Shown here piece by piece: positions 1 through 8,771 of a stretch of 64,000 nt of DNA. Location of the stretch: assembly GCF_000987765.1 (NCBI RefSeq), contig NZ_LAHP01000016.1, forward strand, positions 29,504-93,503. Direction: 5' to 3'. Below the pieces are notes generated by a model. It was given only the letters and a program-made list of their open reading frames with translations, was not told where the DNA came from and did no database searches. Every line of letters begins with the position of its first letter. The stretch's first letter is position 1. Source of the stretch: Arsukibacterium sp. MJ3 (lineage in GTDB: Bacteria; Pseudomonadota; Gammaproteobacteria; Enterobacterales; Alteromonadaceae). The position numbers and the translations under genes are program-made.

Positions 1-781
1 ATTGCTTATCGCCAGAAGGGTAACATCCCAACCCCATCAGCGTATTGGTGACCGGTAAATTCAGTAGCTGCGCCAGTTCCGTTAGCTCTTTTGACGCACC
101 GCCCATAATAACGCCACCGCCAGCATATAAAATGGGCCGTTTTGCTGCCAGCAGCGCCGTAACCGCTTTTTTAATCTGACCACTGTGGCCTTTTAATTTT
201 GGCTGATACGAGCGCAGCTTCACTTCGCTGGGGTAGTGGTAGGGAAAGGTTTGGCTGGGGATAGTCATGTCTTTTGGAATATCGATTACCACTGGCCCGG
301 GGCGACCACTTTGGGCAATATAAAAGGCTTTTTTGATGATGGCCGGAATATCTTCTGGCCGGCGCACCGACATATTGTGCTTACAAATGGGCCGGGAAAT
401 GCCAAGCATATCGGTTTCCTGAAAGGCATCTTCGCCAATTAAATGGCTCATTACCTGGCCGGTTAATACCACCATTGGAATGGAATCCATATAAGCGGTG
501 GCAATACCCGTAACGGCATTGGTGGCACCCGGCCCCGACGTAACCAGCACGGCGCCGGCTTTACCACTGGCGCGGGCATAGGCGTCGGCCATGTGAGTTG
601 CCGCCTGCTCGTGACGCACCAATACATGTTTTACTTTGGTTTGTTGAAATAAGGCATCATAGATATGTAGCACAGCGCCACCCGGGTAGCCGTAAAGATA
701 CTCTACCCCTTCATCGGCCAGTGCTCTGATAATCATCGCGGCGCCCGATAGCATCTCGGTTTGTTTAGTTTGGCTTGTCAT
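1..781 (-). CDS. ilvI: Acetolactate synthase large subunit, N-terminal part (runs off the left edge)
   Basis: Catalytic subunit of acetohydroxyacid synthase, the thiamine-diphosphate enzyme that makes acetolactate or acetohydroxybutyrate in branched-chain amino acid synthesis. I translated it by hand on the minus strand from the ATG at 781-779; about 260 codons are inside the window and no stop is reached. Visible family features are [15 protein letters not shown] near the N-terminus, the TPP-activating glutamate in [18 protein letters not shown], and the conserved [19 protein letters not shown] and [13 protein letters not shown] blocks. The MEMLSGA-like opening fits the AHAS III type (IlvI) best, so the symbol is a best match; IlvB/IlvG cannot be excluded. 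The small regulatory subunit (ilvH/ilvN) would be expected just outside the left edge. Confidence 0.93.
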   Translation of the reverse strand, partial: MTSQTKQTEMLSGAAMIIRALADEGVEYLYGYPGGAVLHIYDALFQQTKVKHVLVRHEQAATHMADAYARASGKAGAVLVTSGPGATNAVTGIATAYMDSIPMVVLTGQVMSHLIGEDAFQETDMLGISRPICKHNMSVRRPEDIPAIIKKAFYIAQSGRPGPVVIDIPKDMTIPSQTFPYHYPSEVKLRSYQPKLKGHSGQIKKAVTALLAAKRPILYAGGGVIMGGASKELTELAQLLNLPVTNTLMGLGCYPSGDKQ

Positions 782-1080
782 GGTGTCGTCTCATCGTTTA
801 TGTAGCAAAAATATAGAACCAACGCTGATTGCTCAGTACTGGTTTAACACTGCGGTGCACTAATGGCACTGCCGGTTTGCTACGTGGACGGGTTGGCAAC
901 TGACGTTCTTGTTGTTGCTTCTTATGAAGTCATATTATATGAACGCGTAATCAATTTACGGGATGTCATAACGAATGTCGATGGTTTTTTCTGATTTGCC
1001 GCTAGCGGCTGGACGCTTGTAAAATAGCAAGCCTGGCCACATAGTATGGCCAATACTGCAAAATACAGGACTGGTTAGTT
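782..1080. promoter_or_regulatory. Divergent intergenic region between ilvI and cnoX
   Basis: About 300 bases without a gene. On the minus strand a TATAAT hexamer (plus positions 934-939) lies about 155 bases upstream of the ilvI start and is a possible -10 element, but no good -35 is visible at the usual spacing. The long leader that would follow could hold attenuation control, yet I see no clear leader peptide rich in branched-chain codons and no strong terminator hairpin. Nothing else stands out. Confidence 0.3.
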
Positions 1081-1926
1081 ATGCAAAGCCCCATTATTGA
1101 AGTAAGTGTAGAAAATGCCCGTGAGGTGCTGGAACAATCGAAACAGCAGCTGGTGGTGTTTCAGTTTCATTCGGCTCGCAGCGAAGGCTGTCAGCAGTTA
1201 ACGCCTATTCTAATGGCGATAGTGCAGCGCTATCCGCAGCAGCTGTTACTGGCCAGGGTAGATTGCGATCAGCAGCAAGATTTAGCCACGCAATTTGGGG
1301 TGCAATCGTTGCCTACGGTTATGCTGATTAAAGATGGCAGGCCGGTAGATGGTTTTGCCGGGGTAGAAACCGAGCAGGCCATTATGGCCAGGTTACAGCC
1401 GTATTTACCCAAACCAGAAGATGAGCTGATTGCCCGCGCGCAGCAGTTTCTGGCCGAAAAAAACCCTAAAGAAGCCTACACGCTATTTAAACAAGCGGTC
1501 GATTTAGCCCCCGAGCGGGCTGAACTAAAAGTATGGCTGGCTGATACCGCGGTCAGTCTTGGCCAATTGCCGCAGGCACAGGCCTTGTTAGCTGACGTAA
1601 AACTAGCCGATCAGGACAGTGTTTTTAAAGCAGTAACCGCTAAGTTAGAACTGGCCCTGGAAGCCGCTGATACCCCGGAAATTCAGGCACTGGAGCAGCA
1701 ATTGGCTGCCAAGCCAGATGATAACAGCCTTAAAGAGCAGTTAGCGGTGCAGTATCAGGCGGTGCAACGTAGTGAAGAAGCGCTGGGGCTATTGCTGGGT
1801 ATTTTACGGCAAGATTTAAATTACGGTGGCAGCAAAAAGCTGTATTTAGATATTCTGGCGGCGCTACCAAAAGGCGATGTGGTGGCCAGTCAATATCGGC
1901 GTAAGCTCTACAGCTTGTTGTATTAG
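1081..1926 (+). CDS. cnoX: Chaperedoxin CnoX (YbbN), thioredoxin-fold/TPR protein
   Basis: Cytoplasmic holdase that passes clients to GroEL and DnaK and protects them from over-oxidation. At 281 aa it matches E. coli CnoX (284 aa). Residues 1-110 are a thioredoxin fold in which the usual CxxC is S34-E-G-C37, the SxxC form known in CnoX, so classical oxidoreductase activity is unlikely. Residues from about 115 on are helical TPR-type repeats (AQQFLAEKNPKEAYTLFKQA and following). The stop codon shares one base with the GTG start of the methyltransferase gene downstream, so the two are probably translationally coupled. Confidence 0.9.
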   Translation: MQSPIIEVSVENAREVLEQSKQQLVVFQFHSARSEGCQQLTPILMAIVQRYPQQLLLARVDCDQQQDLATQFGVQSLPTVMLIKDGRPVDGFAGVETEQAIMARLQPYLPKPEDELIARAQQFLAEKNPKEAYTLFKQAVDLAPERAELKVWLADTAVSLGQLPQAQALLADVKLADQDSVFKAVTAKLELALEAADTPEIQALEQQLAAKPDDNSLKEQLAVQYQAVQRSEEALGLLLGILRQDLNYGGSKKLYLDILAALPKGDVVASQYRRKLYSLLY

Positions 1927-3161
1927 TGGCTGAAGTATCGACACTGCAGCAAGCCTTTATACGCTGCAGTGCGCTATTGCAACAATACCGGGACTACTGG
2001 CAGTTAATGCCTTTTTCTTGTCAGCAGCTACCATGGCATAACCCCGCATTACAACAACGTTTGCTAAGCATACCAGAAGAGCAGCTTGCGGCTATTGACC
2101 AGAGCCCGGCGTTGCAGCAACACCATTTTGGCGACCTGTTTGCGGGTTTAGATAGTGTGGCCAATTATCGCCATGTGGCAACGGCTAAAACGCCGCCAGA
2201 CTCAGCCGGAATGTTAAAGCCGGTCCCATTTTGGTTGACCAATGGTATTGCGGGTCGAAAAGTGGCGCAAATTACCGCGTTTGCCAGCCAGTTACCGCAA
2301 ACCAGTCTGCCTCTGCTGGAATGGTGTGCTGGGAAAGGCCACCTTGGCCGCTTGTTGTCCTGGCAGTTTGAGCGGCCGGTAACCAGTATCGAATGGCAAC
2401 AACCGTTATGTGTTGCTGGCCGCCATTTGGCCGCGCAGTTTCATATTCCACAACGTTTTGTGCATGCCGATGTACTTACCCCGCAGGGTAGCGCAGAACT
2501 GGCAGCGCAGCAGCAGGTCGTCGCATTGCATGCCTGTGGCCAGCTGCATATTCAGTTGTTACAGCAGGCGGTAGCTGTGGGCTGTCAGCAATTGCATGTG
2601 GTGCCATGTTGTTATCATTTAATTGATAGTGAGCAATATCAGCCGTTATCAGCTTTGGGGCAACAACACGATTTAGCGCTAAGTCAGCATGATTTAAAAT
2701 TGGCGGTGCAAGGCCAGGTAACGGCCGGTGCCCGTACTGAAAAACTGCGACATACCGAAGTGCAGTGGCGTTTGGCTTATCAGGCACTGCGTGCTGCATT
2801 GACTGGCGATAGCAACTACCGGCCGTTATCGTCGGTGGCAAAGCATTGGTTTGCTGGCGATTTTGCTCACTTTGCCTGTTGGGCTGCGGCAGAGCATCAG
2901 CTAAGCCTGCCGGCGAAACCCGATTGGCCATATTATTTACAACGTGGCACTACGCATGCCGCACTGGTGCGGCGAATTGAATTGGTACGGCATTTATTTC
3001 GCCGGCCATTAGAATTATGGCTGGTGCTGGATCGTGCTCTTTATCTGGAACAACAGGGGTATCAGGTACAATTAAGCGCTTTTTGTGATTACCAGGTTAC
3101 ACCGCGCAACTTGTTGCTGCAGGCAGTACGACAGCCCGCTGCGGTATCACAGCATATATAA
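1926..3161 (+). CDS. SAM-dependent methyltransferase, Methyltransf_32-like
   Basis: Predicted methyltransferase of 411 aa, start GTG at 1926 overlapping the cnoX stop by one base. The SAM-binding signature is LLEWCAGKGHLGRLL around residue 135, followed by VVALHACGQLHIQLL and a VPCCYHL motif. This E/DxGxGKGHL...HACG...CCYH pattern is typical of the PF13679 group, which includes the eukaryotic METTL25 and GSTCD proteins. The substrate is unknown; these proteins are often guessed to act on RNA or protein. The coupling to cnoX gives no clear functional clue. It ends nine bases before the convergent acyltransferase gene. Confidence 0.75.
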   Translation: MAEVSTLQQAFIRCSALLQQYRDYWQLMPFSCQQLPWHNPALQQRLLSIPEEQLAAIDQSPALQQHHFGDLFAGLDSVANYRHVATAKTPPDSAGMLKPVPFWLTNGIAGRKVAQITAFASQLPQTSLPLLEWCAGKGHLGRLLSWQFERPVTSIEWQQPLCVAGRHLAAQFHIPQRFVHADVLTPQGSAELAAQQQVVALHACGQLHIQLLQQAVAVGCQQLHVVPCCYHLIDSEQYQPLSALGQQHDLALSQHDLKLAVQGQVTAGARTEKLRHTEVQWRLAYQALRAALTGDSNYRPLSSVAKHWFAGDFAHFACWAAAEHQLSLPAKPDWPYYLQRGTTHAALVRRIELVRHLFRRPLELWLVLDRALYLEQQGYQVQLSAFCDYQVTPRNLLLQAVRQPAAVSQHI

Positions 3162-3169
3162 AAAAGTGT

Positions 3170-4099
3170 CTAGCACGCCACTTGCTGTTCGGTACTGGCC
3201 GGTAGGTCTTGCTGATAAAACGCTTGTATTTGCAGGTCTTTAGTTTGCCATCGTTGGTTTAACCATTGCTGAAAACCTTCCCGAAACAGCGCATCGTTAA
3301 AATAATCACCCATCACCTGCTCATCTACTGCCAGTATATCAGCCTGAATCACAATCCGTTTTAAACGGCCCATTAACATGTCCAGTGCTACATGCTGCCG
3401 GTTGTCCGGATAAATTAAGGTTAGGTCTAAAATGGCATTAAACTGCTCGCCCATACTGGCCAGCGTAAAGGCAATACCACCGGCTTTTGGCGGCAGTAAG
3501 TGTTGAAACGGACTGTTTTTTGCCTGTTTTTTGTGCTCAGTACAGCGACTTCCTTCGACAAAGTTAATGATGGTGGTCGGCACGGTTAAAAATTTAGCGC
3601 AGGACTGCCGGGTCGTTTCAATATCTTTACCTTTAAGATGCGGGTACTTGGTTAGGGTTGCCGGGTTATAGCGTTTCATAAACGGCATATCCAAGGCCCA
3701 GCAGCTACTACCTAAAAATGGCACCCATTTCAGCTGGTCTTTTAAGAAAAATTTAGGCTCCGGGATAAGCCGGTGTGCAAAACTACTGACCACCGGAATA
3801 TCTAACCAACTCTGGTGATTAGCAATCAACAAGTACCAGTTATCACTAGTTAGGCTGGTTTCGCCAGATATTTGCCATTCAACGTCATTAAACAGATTGA
3901 TCAGGCCGGTATTTACATTAGTCCAGCCACGAAAACAACTACGGCCTGCCATCGCCAGTAATTTTTGAGCGGGGTGAAAGGGTAACAGCAGTTTAAGAAT
4001 ACCTAACGGCGTCACCAAGATGCCCCAAAACGCTAAATTCAGCGCAAAGCCGCTAAAACTGAAGGGTACCAGCAACCAGCCCGGTAAAAAACTTAACAT
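3170..4099 (-). CDS. PlsC-type acyltransferase, YihG-like (second of a tandem pair)
   Basis: Membrane-associated lysophospholipid/glycerol-3-phosphate acyltransferase family protein, 309 aa, close to E. coli YihG (310 aa). Motifs are block I NHQSWLD (the HX4D catalytic pair), block III FVEGSR, and PKAGGIAF. A hydrophobic N-terminus (LSFLPGWLLVPFSF) suggests membrane anchoring. I chose the ATG at 4099, not the open frame to 4153, because it starts with MLSFLPG like its neighbour and forms a TGATG stop/start overlap with the upstream gene. It is a paralogue of that gene, so this is a tandem duplication inside a two-gene operon. The specific acyl acceptor cannot be read from sequence. Confidence 0.85.
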   Translation of the reverse strand: MLSFLPGWLLVPFSFSGFALNLAFWGILVTPLGILKLLLPFHPAQKLLAMAGRSCFRGWTNVNTGLINLFNDVEWQISGETSLTSDNWYLLIANHQSWLDIPVVSSFAHRLIPEPKFFLKDQLKWVPFLGSSCWALDMPFMKRYNPATLTKYPHLKGKDIETTRQSCAKFLTVPTTIINFVEGSRCTEHKKQAKNSPFQHLLPPKAGGIAFTLASMGEQFNAILDLTLIYPDNRQHVALDMLMGRLKRIVIQADILAVDEQVMGDYFNDALFREGFQQWLNQRWQTKDLQIQAFYQQDLPASTEQQVAC

Positions 4100-4992
4100 C
4101 AGCCTACTCCTTTTTGCGCTAATGCAGCTAACTCCTGATCTTTTTGCCGCCATAACTGATTAACCCACTGCTGAAACCGTTCCCGGTGCTCAGGGTCGTT
4201 ATAGTCACCCATTACATCACTTGTTATTGGCAATACCTTAATGTTAACCGTTATAGCACGAACTTTACCGGAAATATAATCCCAATAGGTTGGAATACCC
4301 TGTGGATAGTGAATAGTAACATCAAGCATTTTGTGCAGTTGACTGCCCATCGCGGCCAACACAAAGGCTACACCGCCCGCTTTAGGTTTTAATAAGCGGT
4401 TAAACGGAGATTGTTGCAGATCATGTTTTTCTTTAGTGAAGCGGGTGCCTTCCACAAAATTCATAATGGTGGTGGGTTTATATTGAAACTTGCGACACGC
4501 TTTGCGGGTGGTTTCAATATCTTTACCCTGTAAATGGGGGTGTTTTGCTAAGAAGCTTTTGCTGTAACGTTTCATAAAGGGAAAATCCAGCGCCCACCAA
4601 CAAATGCCTAATAAAGGCACGTAAATCAGCTCTTTTTTCAGAAAAAACTTAATAAAGGGAATTTTGCGGTTAAACACTTTTTGCAATACCAAAATGTCGG
4701 CCCATGACTGGTGGTTGGCTAAAATAAGATACCAATCTTTACGCGACAGTTGCTCTAAGCCATTAACATTCCAATGAATGTTGGTGAATATCGCCGTGGT
4801 AACATTATTCAGGCTAATCCAGGCCACAGCACAAGCGTTAAGTAATTGGCTAATAAAGGCTTGCCAGCGGGTAATGGGGGGAAGTTTTAGCAGCGCTAAC
4901 AACACTATTGGCACAAACCAGAACAAGGTATTGATAAAGTACAATAACACCGACAACACGCCAATTAATGGCTTAGGTAAAAATGATAACAT
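4099..4992 (-). CDS. PlsC-type acyltransferase, YihG-like (first of a tandem pair)
   Basis: Acyltransferase of 297 aa, same family as the next gene in the operon. It carries NHQSWAD (HX4D), FVEGTR and PKAGGVAFVLAAMGSQL, all in the same order, and begins MLSFLPKPLIGVLSVLLYF with two probable membrane-embedded segments near the N-terminus. E. coli YihG has been linked to polyunsaturated acyl transfer into phospholipids; that is family knowledge, not evidence for the substrate here. The two copies are clearly diverged, which suggests an old duplication and possibly different acyl specificity. Confidence 0.85.
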   Translation of the reverse strand: MLSFLPKPLIGVLSVLLYFINTLFWFVPIVLLALLKLPPITRWQAFISQLLNACAVAWISLNNVTTAIFTNIHWNVNGLEQLSRKDWYLILANHQSWADILVLQKVFNRKIPFIKFFLKKELIYVPLLGICWWALDFPFMKRYSKSFLAKHPHLQGKDIETTRKACRKFQYKPTTIMNFVEGTRFTKEKHDLQQSPFNRLLKPKAGGVAFVLAAMGSQLHKMLDVTIHYPQGIPTYWDYISGKVRAITVNIKVLPITSDVMGDYNDPEHRERFQQWVNQLWRQKDQELAALAQKGVG

Positions 4993-5047
4993 AGCGCACC
5001 TGGTTATTTAGTGCTGCCGCTGTGGCAACAGGAAATAAGCTTAAGAC

Positions 5048-5076
5048 CAACAGAGCAGCCATTGGCTGCTCTGTTG
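5048..5076 (-). terminator. Hairpin downstream of speA
   Basis: A perfect 13-bp inverted repeat with a 3-base loop (arms CAACAGAGCAGCC and GGCTGCTCTGTTG) lies 25 bases past the speA stop, read on the minus strand. The following bases on that strand are only moderately T-rich, so it is a plausible but not ideal intrinsic terminator. It separates speA from the acyltransferase pair. Confidence 0.6.
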
Positions 5077-5101
5077 ACGTCCGATCAAATGCTATTCTAG
5101 C

Positions 5102-6988
5102 TTAATCTTCGAAGTAGGTATAACCATAAACACCGGATTTAAGTTCATCCAGTAAGGCGTCTTTTTGGGCATCACTCATGTCTAGTTTAGCCAGCTGTTT
5201 AGTGTACGATGCCAGCAACTTAATGGCATCAAACTGCACATAACGTAGCACGTCGGCCACGGTATCGCCTTTGATAATGTTGGTTAGCTTATAACCGCCA
5301 TCTTCAGTCAGCTCGACATGCACCGAGTCAGTGTCGCCAAACAGGTTATGTAAGTCGCCCAGAATTTCCTGATAGGCACCCACCATAAACATGCCCAGTA
5401 AGTACTGTTCATCTTCTTTATAAATGGGTAGTGGCAGGCTTGATTCAATACCATTTCCATCGGCATAGCTTTTTAACTGGCCGTCGGAGTCGCAGGTTAT
5501 ATCCTGAATAATAGCCCGATGATCCAGTGGCTCCAGCATCCGCTCCAGCGGCATTACCGGGAAAAGCTGGTCAATACCCCAGGCATCTGGCATTGACTGA
5601 AATAACGAGAAGTTAACGAATAACTTGTCTGCCAGTTTCTCGTTAAGTTCATCATGAATAGCGCGGTGCGAGCGCGCCGATAAATCTAAATTAGCCCGAA
5701 CTTTGTTAATGGTGGCAAAGTAAATTTGTTCCAGTAATGACCAGTCTTTTAGTGTCAGTAAGCCGTGCACATATTGGGCATGCGCGTCGGTAAAGTAGTG
5801 AATGGCATCATGATACGCTTCCACGGCTGAGCGTGGCGTAACATTCTGATACGCTTCCCATAAACCTAATATAACGGTGGGGGCATCATCACTGGGCTCG
5901 GGTAAGTTTACCAGCCCTGGTGCCCGCTCAATATCAATAGCATCGGTTACCAGTACCGCATGGTGAGCCGTCATGGCTCGGCCAGACTCAGTTATAATGT
6001 CCGGATGCGGTAAATTGTATTCGTCACACACTTCTTTTAAGCCATTTACCACATTCCGGGCATATTCCATCATGGTGTAGTTCATTGAACAGGCCGAGCG
6101 TGATTTTGAGCCCTCGTAATCTACCCCTAAGCCACCACCTACGTCTACCGTGGTAATCGGCACGCCTAAGGTGCGCAGTTCTGCATAGTGGCGGGCACAT
6201 TCACGAATAGCATTGTGAATATCACGGATATTGGCAATTTGTGAACCAATATGAAAATGCACCAGCTGCAGTAAGTCGAGCTTGCCGGCGCTGCGTAATA
6301 CTTCAATAGCTTGCAATACCTGGGTAGCGGTTAAACCAAACTTACCCTTTTCGCCGCCGGTATTTTGCCATTTACCTTTGCCAACAGAGTTTAAGCGAAT
6401 GCGAATACCAATGCGCGGTGCGGCACCCAGGTTATCAATTTCCCGCAATAGCGTTTTTAATTCAGACAGTTTTTCAACCACCACGTATACCGTGTGGCCC
6501 ATCATGTGGCCAATGGTGGCCAGGCGCAAAAATTCGCTGTCTTTGTAGCCATTACAGACAATTTGCAGCGGTTTTTCAGTGACCCCTAAAATGGCCATCA
6601 GCTCTGGTTTGCTGCCTGCTTCTAGGCCAACTTTGCCACTTTCGTGGCTAATTAAGCGTTTTACTACTGAAAACTGCTGGTTAACCTTAATGGGGTAAAC
6701 TGCAGTGTACTGACCCTGATAGTCTTTTTCAGCTTTAGCCGTTTGAAAAGACGTGATCAGAGTATCGACCCGGTGCTGTAAAATGTCGGTAAATCGCACC
6801 AGTACGGGTAAAGTCAGGCCCTCTTCTTTAAAGCGCTGGGTCAGCTCCGGAAAGCTTATCCCCGCTTTACTGTGATCTTGATCCGGGTAGGCAATAAGAT
6901 TGCCCTCCTGGTTCACATCAAAATAGCCTTCACTCCACACGGCAACGTTATAAATTGAACGCGCCTTTTCAATACCCCAATCAGCCAT
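5102..6988 (-). CDS. speA: Biosynthetic arginine decarboxylase
   Basis: PLP enzyme that converts arginine to agmatine, the first step of the agmatine route to putrescine. The protein is 628 aa (E. coli SpeA 658 aa) and starts MADWGIEKARSIYNVAVWSEGYF. The PLP lysine is K101 in AVYPIKVNQ. Other hallmarks are VHFHIGSQIANIRDI, TVDVGGGLGVDYEGS and ITESGRAMTAHHAVLV; the C-terminus is YGYTYFED. It is divergent from speE with about 135 bases between the starts, pairing the first and last steps of spermidine synthesis. Agmatinase (speB) and AdoMet decarboxylase (speD) are not in the window. Confidence 0.97.
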   Translation of the reverse strand: MADWGIEKARSIYNVAVWSEGYFDVNQEGNLIAYPDQDHSKAGISFPELTQRFKEEGLTLPVLVRFTDILQHRVDTLITSFQTAKAEKDYQGQYTAVYPIKVNQQFSVVKRLISHESGKVGLEAGSKPELMAILGVTEKPLQIVCNGYKDSEFLRLATIGHMMGHTVYVVVEKLSELKTLLREIDNLGAAPRIGIRIRLNSVGKGKWQNTGGEKGKFGLTATQVLQAIEVLRSAGKLDLLQLVHFHIGSQIANIRDIHNAIRECARHYAELRTLGVPITTVDVGGGLGVDYEGSKSRSACSMNYTMMEYARNVVNGLKEVCDEYNLPHPDIITESGRAMTAHHAVLVTDAIDIERAPGLVNLPEPSDDAPTVILGLWEAYQNVTPRSAVEAYHDAIHYFTDAHAQYVHGLLTLKDWSLLEQIYFATINKVRANLDLSARSHRAIHDELNEKLADKLFVNFSLFQSMPDAWGIDQLFPVMPLERMLEPLDHRAIIQDITCDSDGQLKSYADGNGIESSLPLPIYKEDEQYLLGMFMVGAYQEILGDLHNLFGDTDSVHVELTEDGGYKLTNIIKGDTVADVLRYVQFDAIKLLASYTKQLAKLDMSDAQKDALLDELKSGVYGYTYFED

Positions 6989-7123
6989 TATGGTTCCTTA
7001 AAAAGTTTTTAGTCAGATAGTGTAAAGCCTATGCCCGGAAGCTGCAGCAAAAAACGATAAAAATTTGTTTGTTGCTGCTCATACAGGCAAAATATGCCAC
7101 CTATACGTTTAAAGGGAAAAAAG

Positions 7124-7984
7124 ATGTCAGTATTTGATGACAAAAAGTGGCTAACCGAAGTGTTTGCCGACAGCGGTAGTGTTTTCGGGTTGGCTATTAC
7201 TAAAAAACTGGATGAGGTTCAGTCGCCATTCCAAAAAATAGCCATGTACGAAACCAGCCATTTCGGTAATTTAATGGTTATTGACGACGTGATTATGCTC
7301 AGTAGCCGCGATAACTTTTTGTACCATGAAATGCTTAGCCATCCGGTACTGTTTACCCATCCTAACCCAAAAAATGTGGTAATTATTGGTGGTGGCGATT
7401 GCGGCACCCTACGTGAAGTATTAAAGCACCCTGGGGTAGAAAGCGTTATTCAGATTGATATTGATGAGCAAGTTACCCGCATGGCAGAAAAATACTTTCC
7501 GGAATTATGTGCCTCTAATAATGATCCGCGGGCCACGTTGCAATTTGCCGATGGTATTCAGTTTATGCGCGATGCACCAGCCGCGTCGGTTGATATTATT
7601 ATTGTTGATTCAACCGATCCTATCGGCCCGGGTGAAGGTTTATTTAACCAGGCTTTTTATGCCAGTTGCTTGCAAGCGTTAAGGTCGGGTGGTTTTTTAG
7701 TACAACAAAGTGAGTCGCCGTTAATTCATATGCCGTTATTATCGGCGATGCGCCAGGCAATGAGTAATGCTGGCTTTGCTGCGTTGCAAACCCTTAATTT
7801 TCCGCAAATGGTTTACCCGTCTGGTTGGTGGACCTGCACTTTAGCCCGCAAAGGCGCGGCATTTAATGGTTTTCGCGAAGCTGATGCGCAGCAAGCGCCT
7901 TTTAGCACGGAATATTACAACGTCGACATTCATAAAGCGGCCAGTGCTTTGCCTAACTTTATGAAAAAGGCCCTGGAAACATAG
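7124..7984 (+). CDS. speE: Spermidine synthase (polyamine aminopropyltransferase)
   Basis: Transfers the aminopropyl group of decarboxylated AdoMet to putrescine. The length is 286 aa (E. coli 288). Visible motifs are IGGGDCGTLREVLKHP (nucleotide binding), the acidic IQIDIDEQVTRMAEKYFP, and the catalytic region IIVDSTDPIGPGEGLFN. I chose the ATG at 7124 because an AAAGGGA ribosome site stands just upstream and MSVFDDKKWLTEVF aligns with family N-termini; the frame is open to an ATG at 7094, which would add ten atypical residues. A strong terminator follows. Confidence 0.95.
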   Translation: MSVFDDKKWLTEVFADSGSVFGLAITKKLDEVQSPFQKIAMYETSHFGNLMVIDDVIMLSSRDNFLYHEMLSHPVLFTHPNPKNVVIIGGGDCGTLREVLKHPGVESVIQIDIDEQVTRMAEKYFPELCASNNDPRATLQFADGIQFMRDAPAASVDIIIVDSTDPIGPGEGLFNQAFYASCLQALRSGGFLVQQSESPLIHMPLLSAMRQAMSNAGFAALQTLNFPQMVYPSGWWTCTLARKGAAFNGFREADAQQAPFSTEYYNVDIHKAASALPNFMKKALET

Positions 7985-8040
7985 TAAATTAATAACCAGA
8001 GCCGATAAGCCAGCTAGCGGTAAGCTAAAATGAATTTGAA

Positions 8041-8071
8041 ACAAAGCTTGCCTAATTGGCAAGCTTTTTGT
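8041..8071 (+). terminator. Rho-independent terminator of speE
   Basis: Ten-base arms AAAGCTTGCC and GGCAAGCTTT around a TAATT loop, running into a T tract. It lies about 55 bases after the speE stop and before the DUF4124 gene. Confidence 0.85.
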
Positions 8072-8103
8072 ACATTTATTACTCATAACAAGGGTGAAGT
8101 ACT

Positions 8104-8556
8104 ATGAGATACGTGTCGTTATTATTTTTTTTGGCTTTTTCAGTACAGGCAACGGTATATAAATGCGAAACAAATGGTGTAGTTGAATTTAGTCAGTTCT
8201 CCTGTGCCAAGGATGCCGAGGCTCTGGATATGCGACCTGTAGGCACGGCTTTATCTGGTACCCCTGGTGAATTCCGGCAGCAGGTTGATGCGGTGAAACG
8301 AAAAAGTCGCTTTGTCGAATTTAAAATAGCCAAGCTAGAGCAGGAAAAAACACTGGCTATCGACGCGCTTAAATCTGAGCAATATAAGCTTAGACGTAGT
8401 TTCCCCCGGACAGAAGAAGTTGCTGCAGTGGCTCAGAAAATAGCCCGCGCTGAACAACGCTATGCTGAGCAAATTAGTACTGAACGGGCTACCTTGCGTG
8501 GACTGCAGGCGCAGGTAGTCACTCTGGAGCGTCAATACGCTAATACCAATAATTAA
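8104..8556 (+). CDS. DUF4124-type periplasmic protein with a coiled coil
   Basis: Small exported protein of 150 aa. A short signal peptide (MRYVSLLFFLAFSVQA) is followed by TVYKCETNGVVEFSQFSCAKDAEA, the beta-rich two-cysteine start of DUF4124 domains. From about residue 60 to the end it is a charged, heptad-like helix (KIAKLEQEKTLAIDALKSEQ and AQVVTLERQY), probably a coiled coil. DUF4124 proteins have no settled function. A related N-terminal domain recurs in the gene at 12256. It is flanked by terminators on both sides, so it is probably monocistronic. Confidence 0.75.
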   Translation: MRYVSLLFFLAFSVQATVYKCETNGVVEFSQFSCAKDAEALDMRPVGTALSGTPGEFRQQVDAVKRKSRFVEFKIAKLEQEKTLAIDALKSEQYKLRRSFPRTEEVAAVAQKIARAEQRYAEQISTERATLRGLQAQVVTLERQYANTNN

Positions 8557-8607
8557 TAGTGTAATTATAGTCGATATTAACATTTAACCCTACTTTAGAA
8601 ACCTGTC

Positions 8608-8630
8608 AGCCCCGCATGCGGGGCTTTTTT
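8608..8630 (+). terminator. Rho-independent terminator
   Basis: Eight-base GC-rich arms AGCCCCGC and GCGGGGCT with a 2-base loop followed by six T residues; a textbook terminator for the DUF4124 gene. Confidence 0.9.
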
Positions 8631-8659
8631 GTGCCAGCAAATGTTAAGAAATGGCTCCA

Positions 8660-8679
8660 AATTAACTGATGAGTTAATT
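8660..8679. promoter_or_regulatory. Palindrome upstream of the TonB receptor gene
   Basis: Perfect inverted repeat AATTAACT-GATG-AGTTAATT in an AT-rich stretch about 95 bases before the receptor start. Its place between a terminator and the coding region suggests an operator or promoter-linked site. No regulator can be named; it does not resemble a Fur box or the alpha-glucan palindromes elsewhere in the window. Confidence 0.35.
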
Positions 8680-8771
8680 AAATATCCTTATGTTAATTTA
8701 TAAATTTATATGCTAATAATTGTTCGCAGTTTAAGCAGTTAATGACAACGCAAATAACAAAAAGGAAGCAT

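Noticed and set aside
236..442. Plus-strand open frame of 68 codons
   Set aside because: It lies inside the ilvI coding region on the other strand, has no ribosome site and no recognisable protein features.
2476..2931. Minus-strand open frame of 151 codons
   Set aside because: It is the antisense of the methyltransferase gene; the translation is low in hydrophobic structure and matches nothing known.
7094..7123. N-terminal extension of SpeE
   Set aside because: The extra ten residues are not typical of the family and the ribosome site fits the ATG at 7124.
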